Assembly: GCA_017553065.1 (NCBI GenBank)
Contig: JAFZND010000146.1
Span: forward strand, 1-8,919
Reading direction: 5' to 3'
Length of the DNA stretch: 8,919 nucleotides
Origin: Clostridia bacterium
GTDB lineage: Bacteria; Bacillota; Clostridia; Christensenellales; UBA1242
Below, in pieces: positions 1-5,658 of the stretch. A model generated the notes under the pieces. It saw only the letters and a list, made by a program, of their open reading frames with translations, was not told the origin of the DNA and made no database searches. A program made the position numbers and the translations under genes. The stretch's first letter is position 1. Each line of letters opens with the position of its first letter.

Positions 1-2
1 AA

Positions 3-104
3 CTAACCGAGCTACGAGATAGCGGAGAAATTGACGCCAGCTCATACAAAAAACAATTAGATAAAATTCTTACAGAAAATGTGAACAAAAAAAACGACGA
101 CTAA
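3..104 (+). CDS. 3' end of a gene with a SHOCT-like C-terminal tail (partial)
   Basis: Only the last 33 codons are visible; the 5' part lies beyond the left edge. Of the three forward frames this is the one that stays open from the edge, and it stops at TAA 102-104. The peptide contains LTELRDSGEIDASSYKKQLD, followed by KIL. That matches the pattern of SHOCT-type short C-terminal domains: a helix with L..L.dsG.I, then an acidic or aromatic residue, then a K..lL helix. SHOCT tails sit at the end of many unrelated bacterial proteins and are thought to mediate oligomerisation, so the main function cannot be inferred. The stop codon lies in the loop of a terminator hairpin, which supports a real gene end here. 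The SHOCT assignment is by eye only and could be a generic amphipathic helix. Confidence 0.6.
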   Translation, partial: LTELRDSGEIDASSYKKQLDKILTENVNKKNDD

Positions 105-116
105 GTCGTCTTTATT
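94..116 (+). terminator. Intrinsic terminator of the left-edge gene
   Basis: GACGAC (96-101) pairs with GTCGTC (105-110) around a 3-base TAA loop, followed by TTTATTTATTTATT. The loop is the stop codon of the upstream gene, so the hairpin is built from its last two Asp codons. The stem is short (6 bp) but GC-containing and directly precedes a T-rich run. Confidence 0.75.
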
Positions 117-150
117 TATTTATTCATTAGTGTTTTTTTTAATTATATTA

Positions 151-156
151 TATAAT
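151..156 (+). promoter_or_regulatory. Possible -10 element upstream of the E2-like gene
   Basis: A perfect TATAAT lies in an A+T-rich tract. No good -35 is seen at the right distance (the best is TTAGTG at 127-132 with an 18-base spacer), and there is no TGn extension. If used, transcription would begin near 163 and leave a leader of about 150 bases before the gene at 314. The remaining gap to 313 shows no better promoter. This is a weak call because TATAAT occurs easily by chance in such sequence. Confidence 0.3.
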
Positions 157-171
157 TAACATGTGAGTGCA

Positions 172-232
172 TGCATGAGACTGCTGGTATTGTGTGCAAT
201 CACTATTGCAACATGTAGACTTCTCATCTGCA
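172..232 (+). other. Foldable leader segment, possible structured RNA of unknown type
   Basis: An outer stem forms between TGCATGAGA (172-180) and TCTCATctGCA (222-232), with a 2-base CT bulge. Inside it, TGCAAT (195-200) pairs with ATTGCA (205-210) around a CACT loop. A run ATTTTTAT follows directly (233-240), so the unit ends like a terminator. It lies between a possible promoter and the E2-like gene, so it could be a leader element, an attenuator or a short RNA. I recognise no known riboswitch or T-box motif in it. It also contains a 15-codon ORF (171-218). Confidence 0.25.
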
Positions 233-313
233 ATTTTTATATATAGGTGCAAATGTGTATTTGTGATATATGTAAAATGTTGCAAAATAAATAATAGGAG
301 AGATTAAATTTAA

Positions 314-1261
314 ATGTTTGGATTTAGAGCAGACGGCACACAAGTAAAGGTAGACCCCATTACAAAAATTGTGCCATACATTATGGTTACGCGTAATGAC
401 GCGTGCCAACTTGCAAGACGCGATGTGGAATGCGAAGGCATGGACGCATTCATCAAAGAACAGCGCGAAAAAGGACTTAATTTTAACTACATGCACATCC
501 TTATTGCAGCATTCGTTCGTACATTTGTGGAAAAACCAAAACTAAATAGGTTTACCATTGGCGGCAGAATATATCAACGCAACGCATTGCAACTAAGTAT
601 TACTTTAAAAGAAAGCTTAAACGAAGACGCACCAGATATCACAATCAAAATGCGTTTTACAGGCCAAGAAAGTATTTTTGAAGTTAGAGAAAAAGTAGAT
701 GCAAATATCAAAAAGGCATTTGAAGATGCATCCAAAAACAACAAAACCACTGGTCTTGCCAATGCCTTGACAATAGTTCCACACTTTATGATTCGTGGCG
801 CTGTGGGATTTATTAAATTATTAGACCGCTGGGGATTGCTTCCACGTTCGATTTTGGACGTAAGTCCATTCCACACAAGCATATACCTAACAAACCTAAA
901 AAGTATTAAGGGCGATGCTGTATATCACCACTTATACAACTTTGGCACCACAGGTATATTTGCAGCAATGGGTAAAGAACACATGCAACCAGTAGTGGAT
1001 TTAGACGGCAATGTTGTAACGCGTAAAATAATGGGATTAAATTTCACACTTGATGAACGCTTTTGTGACGGCTTTTATTATCTAAAAGCAATTAGACTTA
1101 TCAAAAGTTATATTGCCGACCCAAATAAATTAAGCGAACACTTAGACATTGACCCAATCGAAAGCAAAAAAGAGCGTCGCAAACGACTAAAAAGGATTGC
1201 AAAAGAAGAAAAGAAAAAACAAAAAGAAGCAAAAAAACAAAATAAAAAGAGCTCCAAATAA
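314..1261 (+). CDS. Stand-alone E2-type (2-oxoacid dehydrogenase) acyltransferase-like protein
   Basis: The 315-residue protein resembles the catalytic domain of dihydrolipoamide acyltransferases (CoA-dependent acyltransferase fold) but has no lipoyl or E1/E3-binding domain. Visible family marks are KPKLNR (75-80, cf. hPeLNa in E2), SPFHTSIYLTNLKSI (184-198, cf. the T.tisNlG segment), FGTTGIFAAMG (210-220) and DERFCDGFYYLKAI (247-260) at the place of the E2 active-site motif DHRxxDG. The catalytic His is replaced by Glu. From memory, stand-alone proteins of this subgroup in Clostridia share this DER..DG form, so it is probably a subgroup property, and the reaction and substrate are unknown. 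Residues 284-315 form a very Lys/Arg-rich tail. No dehydrogenase-complex genes are nearby. The ATG is preceded by AGGAGAG (296-302) with 11 bases of spacing, and the stop lies in a terminator loop. It is probably cytosolic. Confidence 0.8.
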   Translation: MFGFRADGTQVKVDPITKIVPYIMVTRNDACQLARRDVECEGMDAFIKEQREKGLNFNYMHILIAAFVRTFVEKPKLNRFTIGGRIYQRNALQLSITLKESLNEDAPDITIKMRFTGQESIFEVREKVDANIKKAFEDASKNNKTTGLANALTIVPHFMIRGAVGFIKLLDRWGLLPRSILDVSPFHTSIYLTNLKSIKGDAVYHHLYNFGTTGIFAAMGKEHMQPVVDLDGNVVTRKIMGLNFTLDERFCDGFYYLKAIRLIKSYIADPNKLSEHLDIDPIESKKERRKRLKRIAKEEKKKQKEAKKQNKKSSK

Positions 1262-1278
1262 TTGGAGTTCTTTTTTTT
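1247..1278. terminator. Bidirectional terminator shared by two convergent genes
   Basis: AAGAGCTCCAA (1247-1257) pairs with TTGGAGTTCTT (1262-1272) around AATA, with one G-T pair. A run of T follows on the forward side (to 1278), and read in reverse the other side gives TCTTTTTATTTTG. It ends the E2-like gene, whose TAA (1259-1261) sits in the loop, and the opposing gene, whose stop (1277-1279) overlaps the T run. The two coding regions are only 15 bases apart. Confidence 0.85.
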
Positions 1279-2254
1279 AGATATCCACCACAATATTATC
1301 AATTTTACTTTGGTTGTTGTTATACAATTCATCTAGTGTTGGAATTGTGTCTGGCTCTGCTTCAAATGTGGAATGATCCACATCGTATGTTGCCTTAAAT
1401 CCTGCAAAGTGATAAATGGAATTAAGAGAGGAATATGCAAAACTCATATTATAGTTTACAGCACACACTTTTTTAAGACCAATTTTATCAAAGCAAATTT
1501 TTTTGATTAGTTTTATCACTTCTGAAAATCCTGTGTCAGATGTGTCGTTATTTAGTATTATATCAAGATCTGCATACTCTTGTTCTTTTACTACATTTAG
1601 GTATATAAGTGCCACACATTCATTTGTGCTATTTTCAAATACATCCCACACTATTGCGTGGTCTTCTGGGTTAAGCACTTTTTCGCGTACAAACTTGTGT
1701 ACATAGTTTAGCACATCACCACTTTTATCCATTACCAAATAAAACTTTGGCTCGTTGCCATTTGGAAAAATATATTCACCTTCATATATGTGTTCTATCT
1801 CTTTGTAATCGAATGGTAAAAGTTTTGAAAGTGTGTATTTTTCAAGTTCAATTGTCACATTTTGTTTATCTTTTAGCAAATTGAAAAAATCATAATAAAA
1901 ATCTTTTGGTTTGTGCGCAACTAGTTGCTGTGAGATATTATATGCAGTATCGCCATTCATATCCACAAGATCTGGCTCTATACCCCAAATTTTTTCTATA
2001 AATTCGTAAAATCTTACATCTTCATCGTCTAATAAAATATGATTGCTAAGAAGCTTTACACCATTGTTTTCTAAGTATTCCTTGTAGCGTTTAACTATGC
2101 CAGAATATTCATTGAGAGAAATGAAGTTTTTGTGTTTTACATCCACCGCATACTTTACTATGTCGTACACCCATGCAGTTGCCTCTTCTGGACTAAAATA
2201 CATATAGTCAGTATATTTAATTGTATCTGGTTTTACTACTTCTATTTCGTCCAT
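1277..2254 (-). CDS. Hypothetical protein with a possible GNAT-like C-terminal half
   Basis: The 325-residue acidic, soluble-looking protein has no signal peptide or membrane segment. I do not recognise a named family. Residues about 135-295 look like a GNAT acetyltransferase fold: HAIVWDVFE, NECVALIYLN and YADLDIIL suggest successive strands, then a helix, then KIGLKKVCAVNYNMSFAYSSL and IYHFAGFKA, which recall the N..S...l...GF ending of GNAT enzymes. The usual acetyl-CoA loop (Q/RxxGxG/A) is not present; NDTSDTG (236-242) lies where it would fall, so activity is doubtful. Residues 1-130 are helical and unassigned. The start is supported by AAAGGAGAG (forward positions 2261-2269), six bases before the ATG, and by a strong promoter. 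It is divergent from the YitT-type gene and convergent with the E2-like gene. The call as a gene is firm; the fold is inference. Confidence 0.8.
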   Translation of the reverse strand: MDEIEVVKPDTIKYTDYMYFSPEEATAWVYDIVKYAVDVKHKNFISLNEYSGIVKRYKEYLENNGVKLLSNHILLDDEDVRFYEFIEKIWGIEPDLVDMNGDTAYNISQQLVAHKPKDFYYDFFNLLKDKQNVTIELEKYTLSKLLPFDYKEIEHIYEGEYIFPNGNEPKFYLVMDKSGDVLNYVHKFVREKVLNPEDHAIVWDVFENSTNECVALIYLNVVKEQEYADLDIILNNDTSDTGFSEVIKLIKKICFDKIGLKKVCAVNYNMSFAYSSLNSIYHFAGFKATYDVDHSTFEAEPDTIPTLDELYNNNQSKIDNIVVDI

Positions 2255-2285
2255 TATTTTCTCTCCTTTAAATATTTACTTTTAC

Positions 2286-2314
2286 ATTATACATTATTAC
2301 TGCTGTTTTTTCAA
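2286..2314 (-). promoter_or_regulatory. Sigma-A type promoter of the 2254-1277 gene
   Basis: Read on the reverse strand: TTGAAA (2314-2309), a 17-base spacer, TATAAT (2291-2286). Transcription would start near 2280, about 25 bases before the ATG, with the ribosome site in the leader. It is the closest to consensus of the promoters seen in this window. Confidence 0.75.
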
Positions 2315-2332
2315 CAACTTATTTCTTTTATT

Positions 2333-2360
2333 TTGTATTGATTTGTATTTGTGCTAAAAT
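2333..2360 (+). promoter_or_regulatory. Extended -10 promoter of the YitT-type gene
   Basis: TTGTAT (2333-2338), a 16-base spacer, then TGcTAAAAT with the hexamer at 2355-2360. The TGn step is an extended -10 element. The expected start is near 2367, within the palindrome at 2362-2380. Confidence 0.6.
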
Positions 2361-2361
2361 A

Positions 2362-2380
2362 TCATTTGTAAAACAAATGA
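2362..2380 (+). repeat. Perfect 8-bp-arm palindrome at the YitT transcription/translation start
   Basis: TCATTTGT (2362-2369) and ACAAATGA (2373-2380) are exact inverted repeats around AAA. The element begins 2 bases after the -10 hexamer, covers the expected transcription start and ends just before the AGTGAG at 2381-2386. It could be an operator bound by a dimeric regulator or a hairpin at the 5' end of the mRNA. No T run follows, so it is not a terminator. Confidence 0.5.
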
Positions 2381-2399
2381 AGTGAGTTTAAAAATTTAT

Positions 2400-3359
2400 A
2401 TGGACAGAAAAAAAGTTGCATTATCTTATGCAAAAAATATAACCATGATTATAATTGGTACATTTATTATGGGTTTTGCCTTTAATGTGTTCCAAGCACC
2501 AAATCACATTACCCCCACCGGATTTTCGGGTATTGCATCAATTATTTCTTATTTGCTATCTCAAGCAAATATATTTATAAGTCCTAGTCCTATTTATCTT
2601 GCACTAAATGTATTTTTATTTATATTCGCATACAGAATGCTAGGCAAAGAATTTTGCATTTATTCCGCTACAGGTATTTTGGGTTACGCTCTTTCCATGG
2701 AAGTGCTTAGATATGTACACATAGATGTGGGCTCTGACTTATTGCTATGCTGTATATATGGTGGCGCCCTTATGGGCCTAGGTACAGGACTTGTAATACG
2801 CTTTGGTGGTTCCACTGGTGGCGCAGATATGAGCGCCGTGCTACTTAGAAAAATTATGCCAAACTTATCCACCGGCACACTTATTGTTATTATTGACGGC
2901 ACAATAATTGCCGTTAGTGCAATTATATATGGATTAAATCTTGGTATGTATGCTTTAGTGAGCTGTGTGCTTATGGGTAGCATTTGTGATATGATAGCAA
3001 ATGGCAACAAATCTGTACGAGCATATTACATCATCACAAACAAAAAAGATGAATTGGCTCAAGCTTTGCTTGACCGCGTTCACAGGGGTGTAAGTAGCAT
3101 TCAAATCACAGGAATGTATTCGCACGAAAACCATGATATGATATTTGTAGTTGTTCGTATGTCAGAAGTAATTACTCTTAAGCGTGTAATTCATGACATA
3201 GACGAAAAAGCATTTATTATTGGTGTAAATGTGCGCGAGGCAATGGGTATTGGCTTTGAAAAACTACATGTAGAAGATAAAAAGATGCTCAAGTTTAAAT
3301 TATCATCAAAAAAACATAAAGAAAACAAATCAAATCAAACAGTTGGCGATAATAAATAA
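2400..3359 (+). CDS. YitT-family membrane protein (DUF161 plus C-terminal DUF2179)
   Basis: An integral membrane protein of the YitT/YebE-like family, common in Firmicutes; its transport or sensing role is not established. Counted from ATG 2400 it has 319 residues. An N-terminal hydrophobic helix (about 8-31) is followed by the family-like APNHITPTGFSGIASII. Further hydrophobic segments lie near 64-79, 87-104, 113-133, 160-178 and 180-198. The signature RFGGSTGGADM falls at 134-144. A soluble alpha/beta domain (about 206-285: RAYYIITNKKDEL to INGV-like IIGVNVREAMGIGF) matches DUF2179, followed by a short Lys-rich tail. The frame also allows GTG at 2382, six codons earlier. I prefer ATG 2400 because the GTG has no ribosome site and sits against a palindrome, whereas AGTGAG lies 13 bases before the ATG; neither start has a strong ribosome site. 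No terminator follows before rubrerythrin. Confidence 0.88.
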   Translation: MDRKKVALSYAKNITMIIIGTFIMGFAFNVFQAPNHITPTGFSGIASIISYLLSQANIFISPSPIYLALNVFLFIFAYRMLGKEFCIYSATGILGYALSMEVLRYVHIDVGSDLLLCCIYGGALMGLGTGLVIRFGGSTGGADMSAVLLRKIMPNLSTGTLIVIIDGTIIAVSAIIYGLNLGMYALVSCVLMGSICDMIANGNKSVRAYYIITNKKDELAQALLDRVHRGVSSIQITGMYSHENHDMIFVVVRMSEVITLKRVIHDIDEKAFIIGVNVREAMGIGFEKLHVEDKKMLKFKLSSKKHKENKSNQTVGDNK

Positions 3360-3372
3360 TTCATGATAAAAT
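3343..3372 (+). promoter_or_regulatory. Extended -10 promoter of the rubrerythrin gene
   Basis: TTGGCG (3343-3348), an 18-base spacer, then TGaTAAAAT with the hexamer at 3367-3372. The -35 lies inside the last codons of the YitT-type gene. The start would be near 3379, leaving a short leader with GAGGTGA before ATG 3402. No clear PerR-type operator was found. Confidence 0.5.
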
Positions 3373-3401
3373 TATGTTAGTAATATATATGAGGTGAAAC
3401 T

Positions 3402-3950
3402 ATGGACGAAAAGTTTTTAAATAGTAAAACATATAAAAATTTACAAGAAGCATTTGCTGGCGAAAGTATGGCAAGAAACAAATATACATATTATGCTTCC
3501 AAAGCAAAAAAAGATGGCTTTGAACAAATTGCTGCAATATTTGAAGAAACAGCAAACAACGAAAAAGAACATGCAAAAATGTGGTTCAAGGCAATGCATG
3601 ACGGCGCAGTACCTGGTACAGAAGAAAATTTGCTAGCAGCAGCAGAAGGCGAAAATGGCGAGTGGACAGAAATGTATGTGCGCATGGCAAAAGAAGCGCG
3701 CGAAGAAGGATACGAGGCACTTGCTCGTCAATTCGAAGGTGTTGCCGAAATAGAAAAGCATCATGAAGAGCGTTATCGCAAATTGCTTGCAAATCTTAAA
3801 ACAAATCAAGTGTTTGCAAAGAAAGGCGAAAAAGTATGGATCTGCAGAAACTGCGGTCACATTCATGTAGGCAAAACTGCACCAATGGCATGCCCTGTGT
3901 GTGCACACCCACAAAGTTACTTTGAAGTAAAAAGTGACAATTATGAATAA
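3402..3950 (+). CDS. rbr: Rubrerythrin
   Basis: A cytosolic non-haem iron peroxidase that reduces hydrogen peroxide in anaerobes, with electrons passing through its own rubredoxin domain. The 182-residue length is slightly shorter than the classical protein (about 190). The diiron four-helix domain spans about 1-135, with the expected ligands: E21 in AGES, E54 and H57 in NEKEH, E90 in WTEMY, E118 and H121 in EKHHEE. The C-terminal rubredoxin-like domain has four Cys: C148 and C151 (CRNCGH), C164 and C167 (CPVCAH). All key residues are present, so it should be active. GAGGTGA (3391-3397) lies 4 bases before the ATG. It has its own likely promoter and a strong terminator, so it is probably transcribed alone or with read-through from the YitT-type gene. 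Its presence points to an anaerobic or microaerobic lifestyle. Confidence 0.97.
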   Translation: MDEKFLNSKTYKNLQEAFAGESMARNKYTYYASKAKKDGFEQIAAIFEETANNEKEHAKMWFKAMHDGAVPGTEENLLAAAEGENGEWTEMYVRMAKEAREEGYEALARQFEGVAEIEKHHEERYRKLLANLKTNQVFAKKGEKVWICRNCGHIHVGKTAPMACPVCAHPQSYFEVKSDNYE

Positions 3951-3981
3951 AACAAAAACACACTACCCTAGTGTGTTTTTT
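3949..3981 (+). terminator. Terminator of rubrerythrin (copy 1 of an identical pair)
   Basis: AAAAACACACTA pairs with TAGTGTGTTTTT around CCC, giving a 12-bp stem at 3955-3981 that ends in T residues. The 33 bases from 3949 to 3981 are identical to 4579-4611. The stop codon of rubrerythrin ends at 3950. Confidence 0.9.
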
Positions 3982-3999
3982 TGTGAATAATATGGAATA

Positions 4000-4028
4000 T
4001 TGATTTTATGATATAAGTATGGTAGAAT
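4000..4028 (+). promoter_or_regulatory. Extended -10 promoter of the 174-residue gene
   Basis: TTGATT (4000-4005), a 17-base spacer, then TGgTAGAAT with the hexamer at 4023-4028. The start would be near 4035, placing the ribosome site GAGGTGA (4043-4049) in a short leader. Confidence 0.65.
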
Positions 4029-4052
4029 AGTAAGTGACAAATGAGGTGAATT

Positions 4053-4577
4053 ATGTCAGTAGTTGATTATTATATTGATAAAATTAAAAATAAAGTTGAA
4101 AAAGATTTTGGCAATAATGAAAAATGGGGATTGCCACAAGGCTATGAGCGCAAAAGTTTACTAACTCCAGATATGGATGACGATTTAAAATTTTTTGCAC
4201 TAGATTTGGAAATTGAAGAAAATGGACTTATGAAACGCTTCAAAAACGAAAAGGCAGTTAAATTTGTTAAAACTACAGAATTTGGAGCAATTGACTTGGG
4301 CGTAAATTTTACAAGAAAAAATCGCTATCCACAATTTGTGTATGGCCTTACACCTACTATGCTAATGTTTGTAGTTAGTCACATGAGTAGAGAAATGCAA
4401 GCAGAAGAAATATACAATCCGGGATATTTCAAACGCTTTTGTGAAGAATACTATGAACGCGAAACAAATGACAAATACAAAAAAGTTGTTACCCCTGAAA
4501 TTTGGAACAATGCTATTGATGATGCAAAAAATTGGTTAATAGAAAATTATAATCCAATACAAGACATGGAAAAATAA
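4053..4577 (+). CDS. Hypothetical protein, 174 residues, family not recognised
   Basis: I do not recognise this protein. It is charged and soluble-looking, without signal peptide, Cys-rich motif or membrane segment. It starts with a helix (VDYYIDKIKNKVEKDF, 4-19). The middle (about 45-100) alternates short hydrophobic stretches such as FGAIDLGVNF that suggest beta strands. Residues 101-115 (PTMLMFVVSHMSREM) are the most hydrophobic stretch but too short and polar at the end for a clear membrane helix. The C-terminal part is helical and aromatic-rich (YFKRFCEEYYERE, then WNNAIDDAKNWLIENY). GAGGTGA lies 3 bases before the ATG and a good promoter precedes it, so it is very likely expressed. It is a single-gene transcription unit between two identical terminators, and shares its second terminator with the opposing RNHCP gene. 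No function is assigned. Confidence 0.85.
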   Translation: MSVVDYYIDKIKNKVEKDFGNNEKWGLPQGYERKSLLTPDMDDDLKFFALDLEIEENGLMKRFKNEKAVKFVKTTEFGAIDLGVNFTRKNRYPQFVYGLTPTMLMFVVSHMSREMQAEEIYNPGYFKRFCEEYYERETNDKYKKVVTPEIWNNAIDDAKNWLIENYNPIQDMEK

Positions 4578-4578
4578 A

Positions 4579-4611
4579 AAAACAAAAACACACTACCCTA
4601 GTGTGTTTTTT
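4579..4611. terminator. Bidirectional terminator between convergent genes (copy 2 of an identical pair)
   Basis: The 12-bp stem around CCC is the same as at 3955-3981, here at 4585-4611. It has a T run on the forward side and, read in reverse, GTGTGTTTTTGTTTTTT on the other. It ends the 174-residue gene (stop 4575-4577) and the RNHCP gene, whose stop (4610-4612) overlaps it by two bases. Confidence 0.9.
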
Positions 4612-4930
4612 ATTTTGCATAATTGCTATAATTCTTTTGTATTTTTAGCATTTCATCAAAGTTGTCATCGCTTGCTGCTTTGTTTTGTGTAATTGCACCA
4701 CATTTAGTACATTTGTATGTAATTACATATCCTTTTTTGCTATTTTCAGTAAAACTTATTGGCATTTGTAAACCCTTGCAAGTGTTTTGCCTATCGCCCG
4801 GATTAATATCCACATGCAAACTATATAAGCAATATGGACAATGATTTCGTGATGTGTATCCAAGGGGCTTTACCACCTTGCCACAATGTGCACACACAAA
4901 ACCTTCATCGTTTTTTGTAAAGTTTTTCAC
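4610..4930 (-). CDS. RNHCP-domain zinc-ribbon protein
   Basis: The small 106-residue cytosolic protein carries the RNHCP family signature: SRNHCPYCLYSLHVDINPGDR begins at 27, within a run that is diagnostic of the family. Cysteine pairs are C13/C16 (CAHC), C31/C34 (CPYC) and C74/C77 (CTKC), with a single C51 in TCKGLQMP. The layout suggests one or two zinc-binding ribbons. The family's biochemical role is unknown to me; nucleic-acid binding is a reasonable guess only. The start is GTG at 4930-4928, overlapping the TGA of radC in GTGA, with GGGAGGTG (forward positions 4935-4942) four bases upstream inside the radC 3' end. This indicates translational coupling and co-transcription with radC. 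It ends in a bidirectional terminator. Confidence 0.9.
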   Translation of the reverse strand: MKNFTKNDEGFVCAHCGKVVKPLGYTSRNHCPYCLYSLHVDINPGDRQNTCKGLQMPISFTENSKKGYVITYKCTKCGAITQNKAASDDNFDEMLKIQKNYSNYAK

Positions 4931-5652
4931 TTGGCACCTCCCATATCTTTGAGGTACTCCTTTATCATGGTCTCATCTATCTTGTAGCCCGAATTAAAAC
5001 TATAACTATCTTTATTCCCCACTATCACATGCTCTTTCATAGAAATGCCATTTGGTGTGAGTGCATTTTTTAAGTTTTCAGTAAATAATTCATCTTCAGC
5101 ACTAGGTGTGCTATCTGTATCTGGATGATTGTGACACACAATTACTTGGGTTGCATTATGCGATAACGCATATTTTGTGATATCACGAATACGCACATTT
5201 ACGCTACTCTTTGTGCCGTCAGATAATTTGCGATAATCAAGCACATATCCTTGTGCATCAAGTAAAATAGCATAAAATTCTTCTTTCGTTTTATTCTTTA
5301 AAATACTATTTGCAAATATAACTGCCGTAATTGTGTTTGTAATACTTGTAATCTTTTTTACTTTGTGATTTGAATAATAATCATAAAACAATAAAAAACT
5401 ATGCAAAAAAGTTGCAGTAACTTTGCCTACGTCTTCCACTTGCTCCAACTCTTCAACAGGTGCTTCAAACACGCCATCAATTGAACCAAACTTATTTATT
5501 AAATTGTGTGCAGTGGGGTTAGTATCTTTTTGAGCAACTACAAATGACAACAAATATTCTAACACTTGATGTGGTGGCATATTATTCATGTCGTTTTTTG
5601 ACATAGTTTCTCTTAATCTTGTCCTGTGCCCCTTATGTACATTGTTTTTCAT
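4927..5652 (-). CDS. radC: RadC-family JAB/MPN-domain protein (UPF0758)
   Basis: This 241-residue protein belongs to the RadC family, historically tied to DNA repair but with no proven role; the fold is that of JAMM metalloproteases. The N-terminal helix-hairpin-helix-like part (about 5-90) has HKGHRTRLRE, HQVLEYLLSF, KDTNPTAHNLINKFGS and the QVEDVGKVTA hairpin. The MPN domain follows (about 100-230): E125 in KEEFYAILLD, then H174-N-H176-P, S184 and D187 in HNHPDTDSTPSAED, the full JAMM metal site. The usual HPSG is HPDT here, a mild variation. The start ATG 5652 keeps the family's GHR motif; the next ATG (codon 17) would remove it. No ribosome site precedes it, and the -10 box ends only 6 bases before the ATG, so the mRNA may be leaderless. 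It overlaps the downstream RNHCP gene by 4 bases. Confidence 0.93.
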   Translation of the reverse strand: MKNNVHKGHRTRLRETMSKNDMNNMPPHQVLEYLLSFVVAQKDTNPTAHNLINKFGSIDGVFEAPVEELEQVEDVGKVTATFLHSFLLFYDYYSNHKVKKITSITNTITAVIFANSILKNKTKEEFYAILLDAQGYVLDYRKLSDGTKSSVNVRIRDITKYALSHNATQVIVCHNHPDTDSTPSAEDELFTENLKNALTPNGISMKEHVIVGNKDSYSFNSGYKIDETMIKEYLKDMGGAK

Positions 5653-5658
5653 ATTTTT

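Noticed and set aside
163..240. tRNA or known riboswitch in the 105-313 gap
   Set aside because: No T-loop consensus, cloverleaf or known riboswitch core could be found.
224..496. Reverse-strand ORF of 90 codons over the start of the E2-like gene
   Set aside because: It lies mostly opposite a well-supported gene, has no promoter or ribosome site, and its composition (Cys/Phe/His-rich) is that of an antisense shadow.
3454..3914. Several ORFs in other frames over rubrerythrin
   Set aside because: The rubrerythrin frame has all family residues; the others are antisense or out-of-frame shadows.
3949..4611. Two identical palindromic repeats as a CRISPR-like or transposon-end pair
   Set aside because: There are only two copies with a normal gene between, and both are ordinary terminators. 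No target-site duplication or transposase is seen, so a cassette remains possible but not an insertion sequence.
4927..4929. Alternative genetic code with TGA as Trp
   Set aside because: radC ends in TGA exactly at the coupling with the next gene, and Trp residues in the window are encoded by TGG.
4610..5652. radC as part of a defence or mobile island
   Set aside because: There are no integrases, restriction, toxin-antitoxin or phage genes in the window; the neighbours are housekeeping-type.
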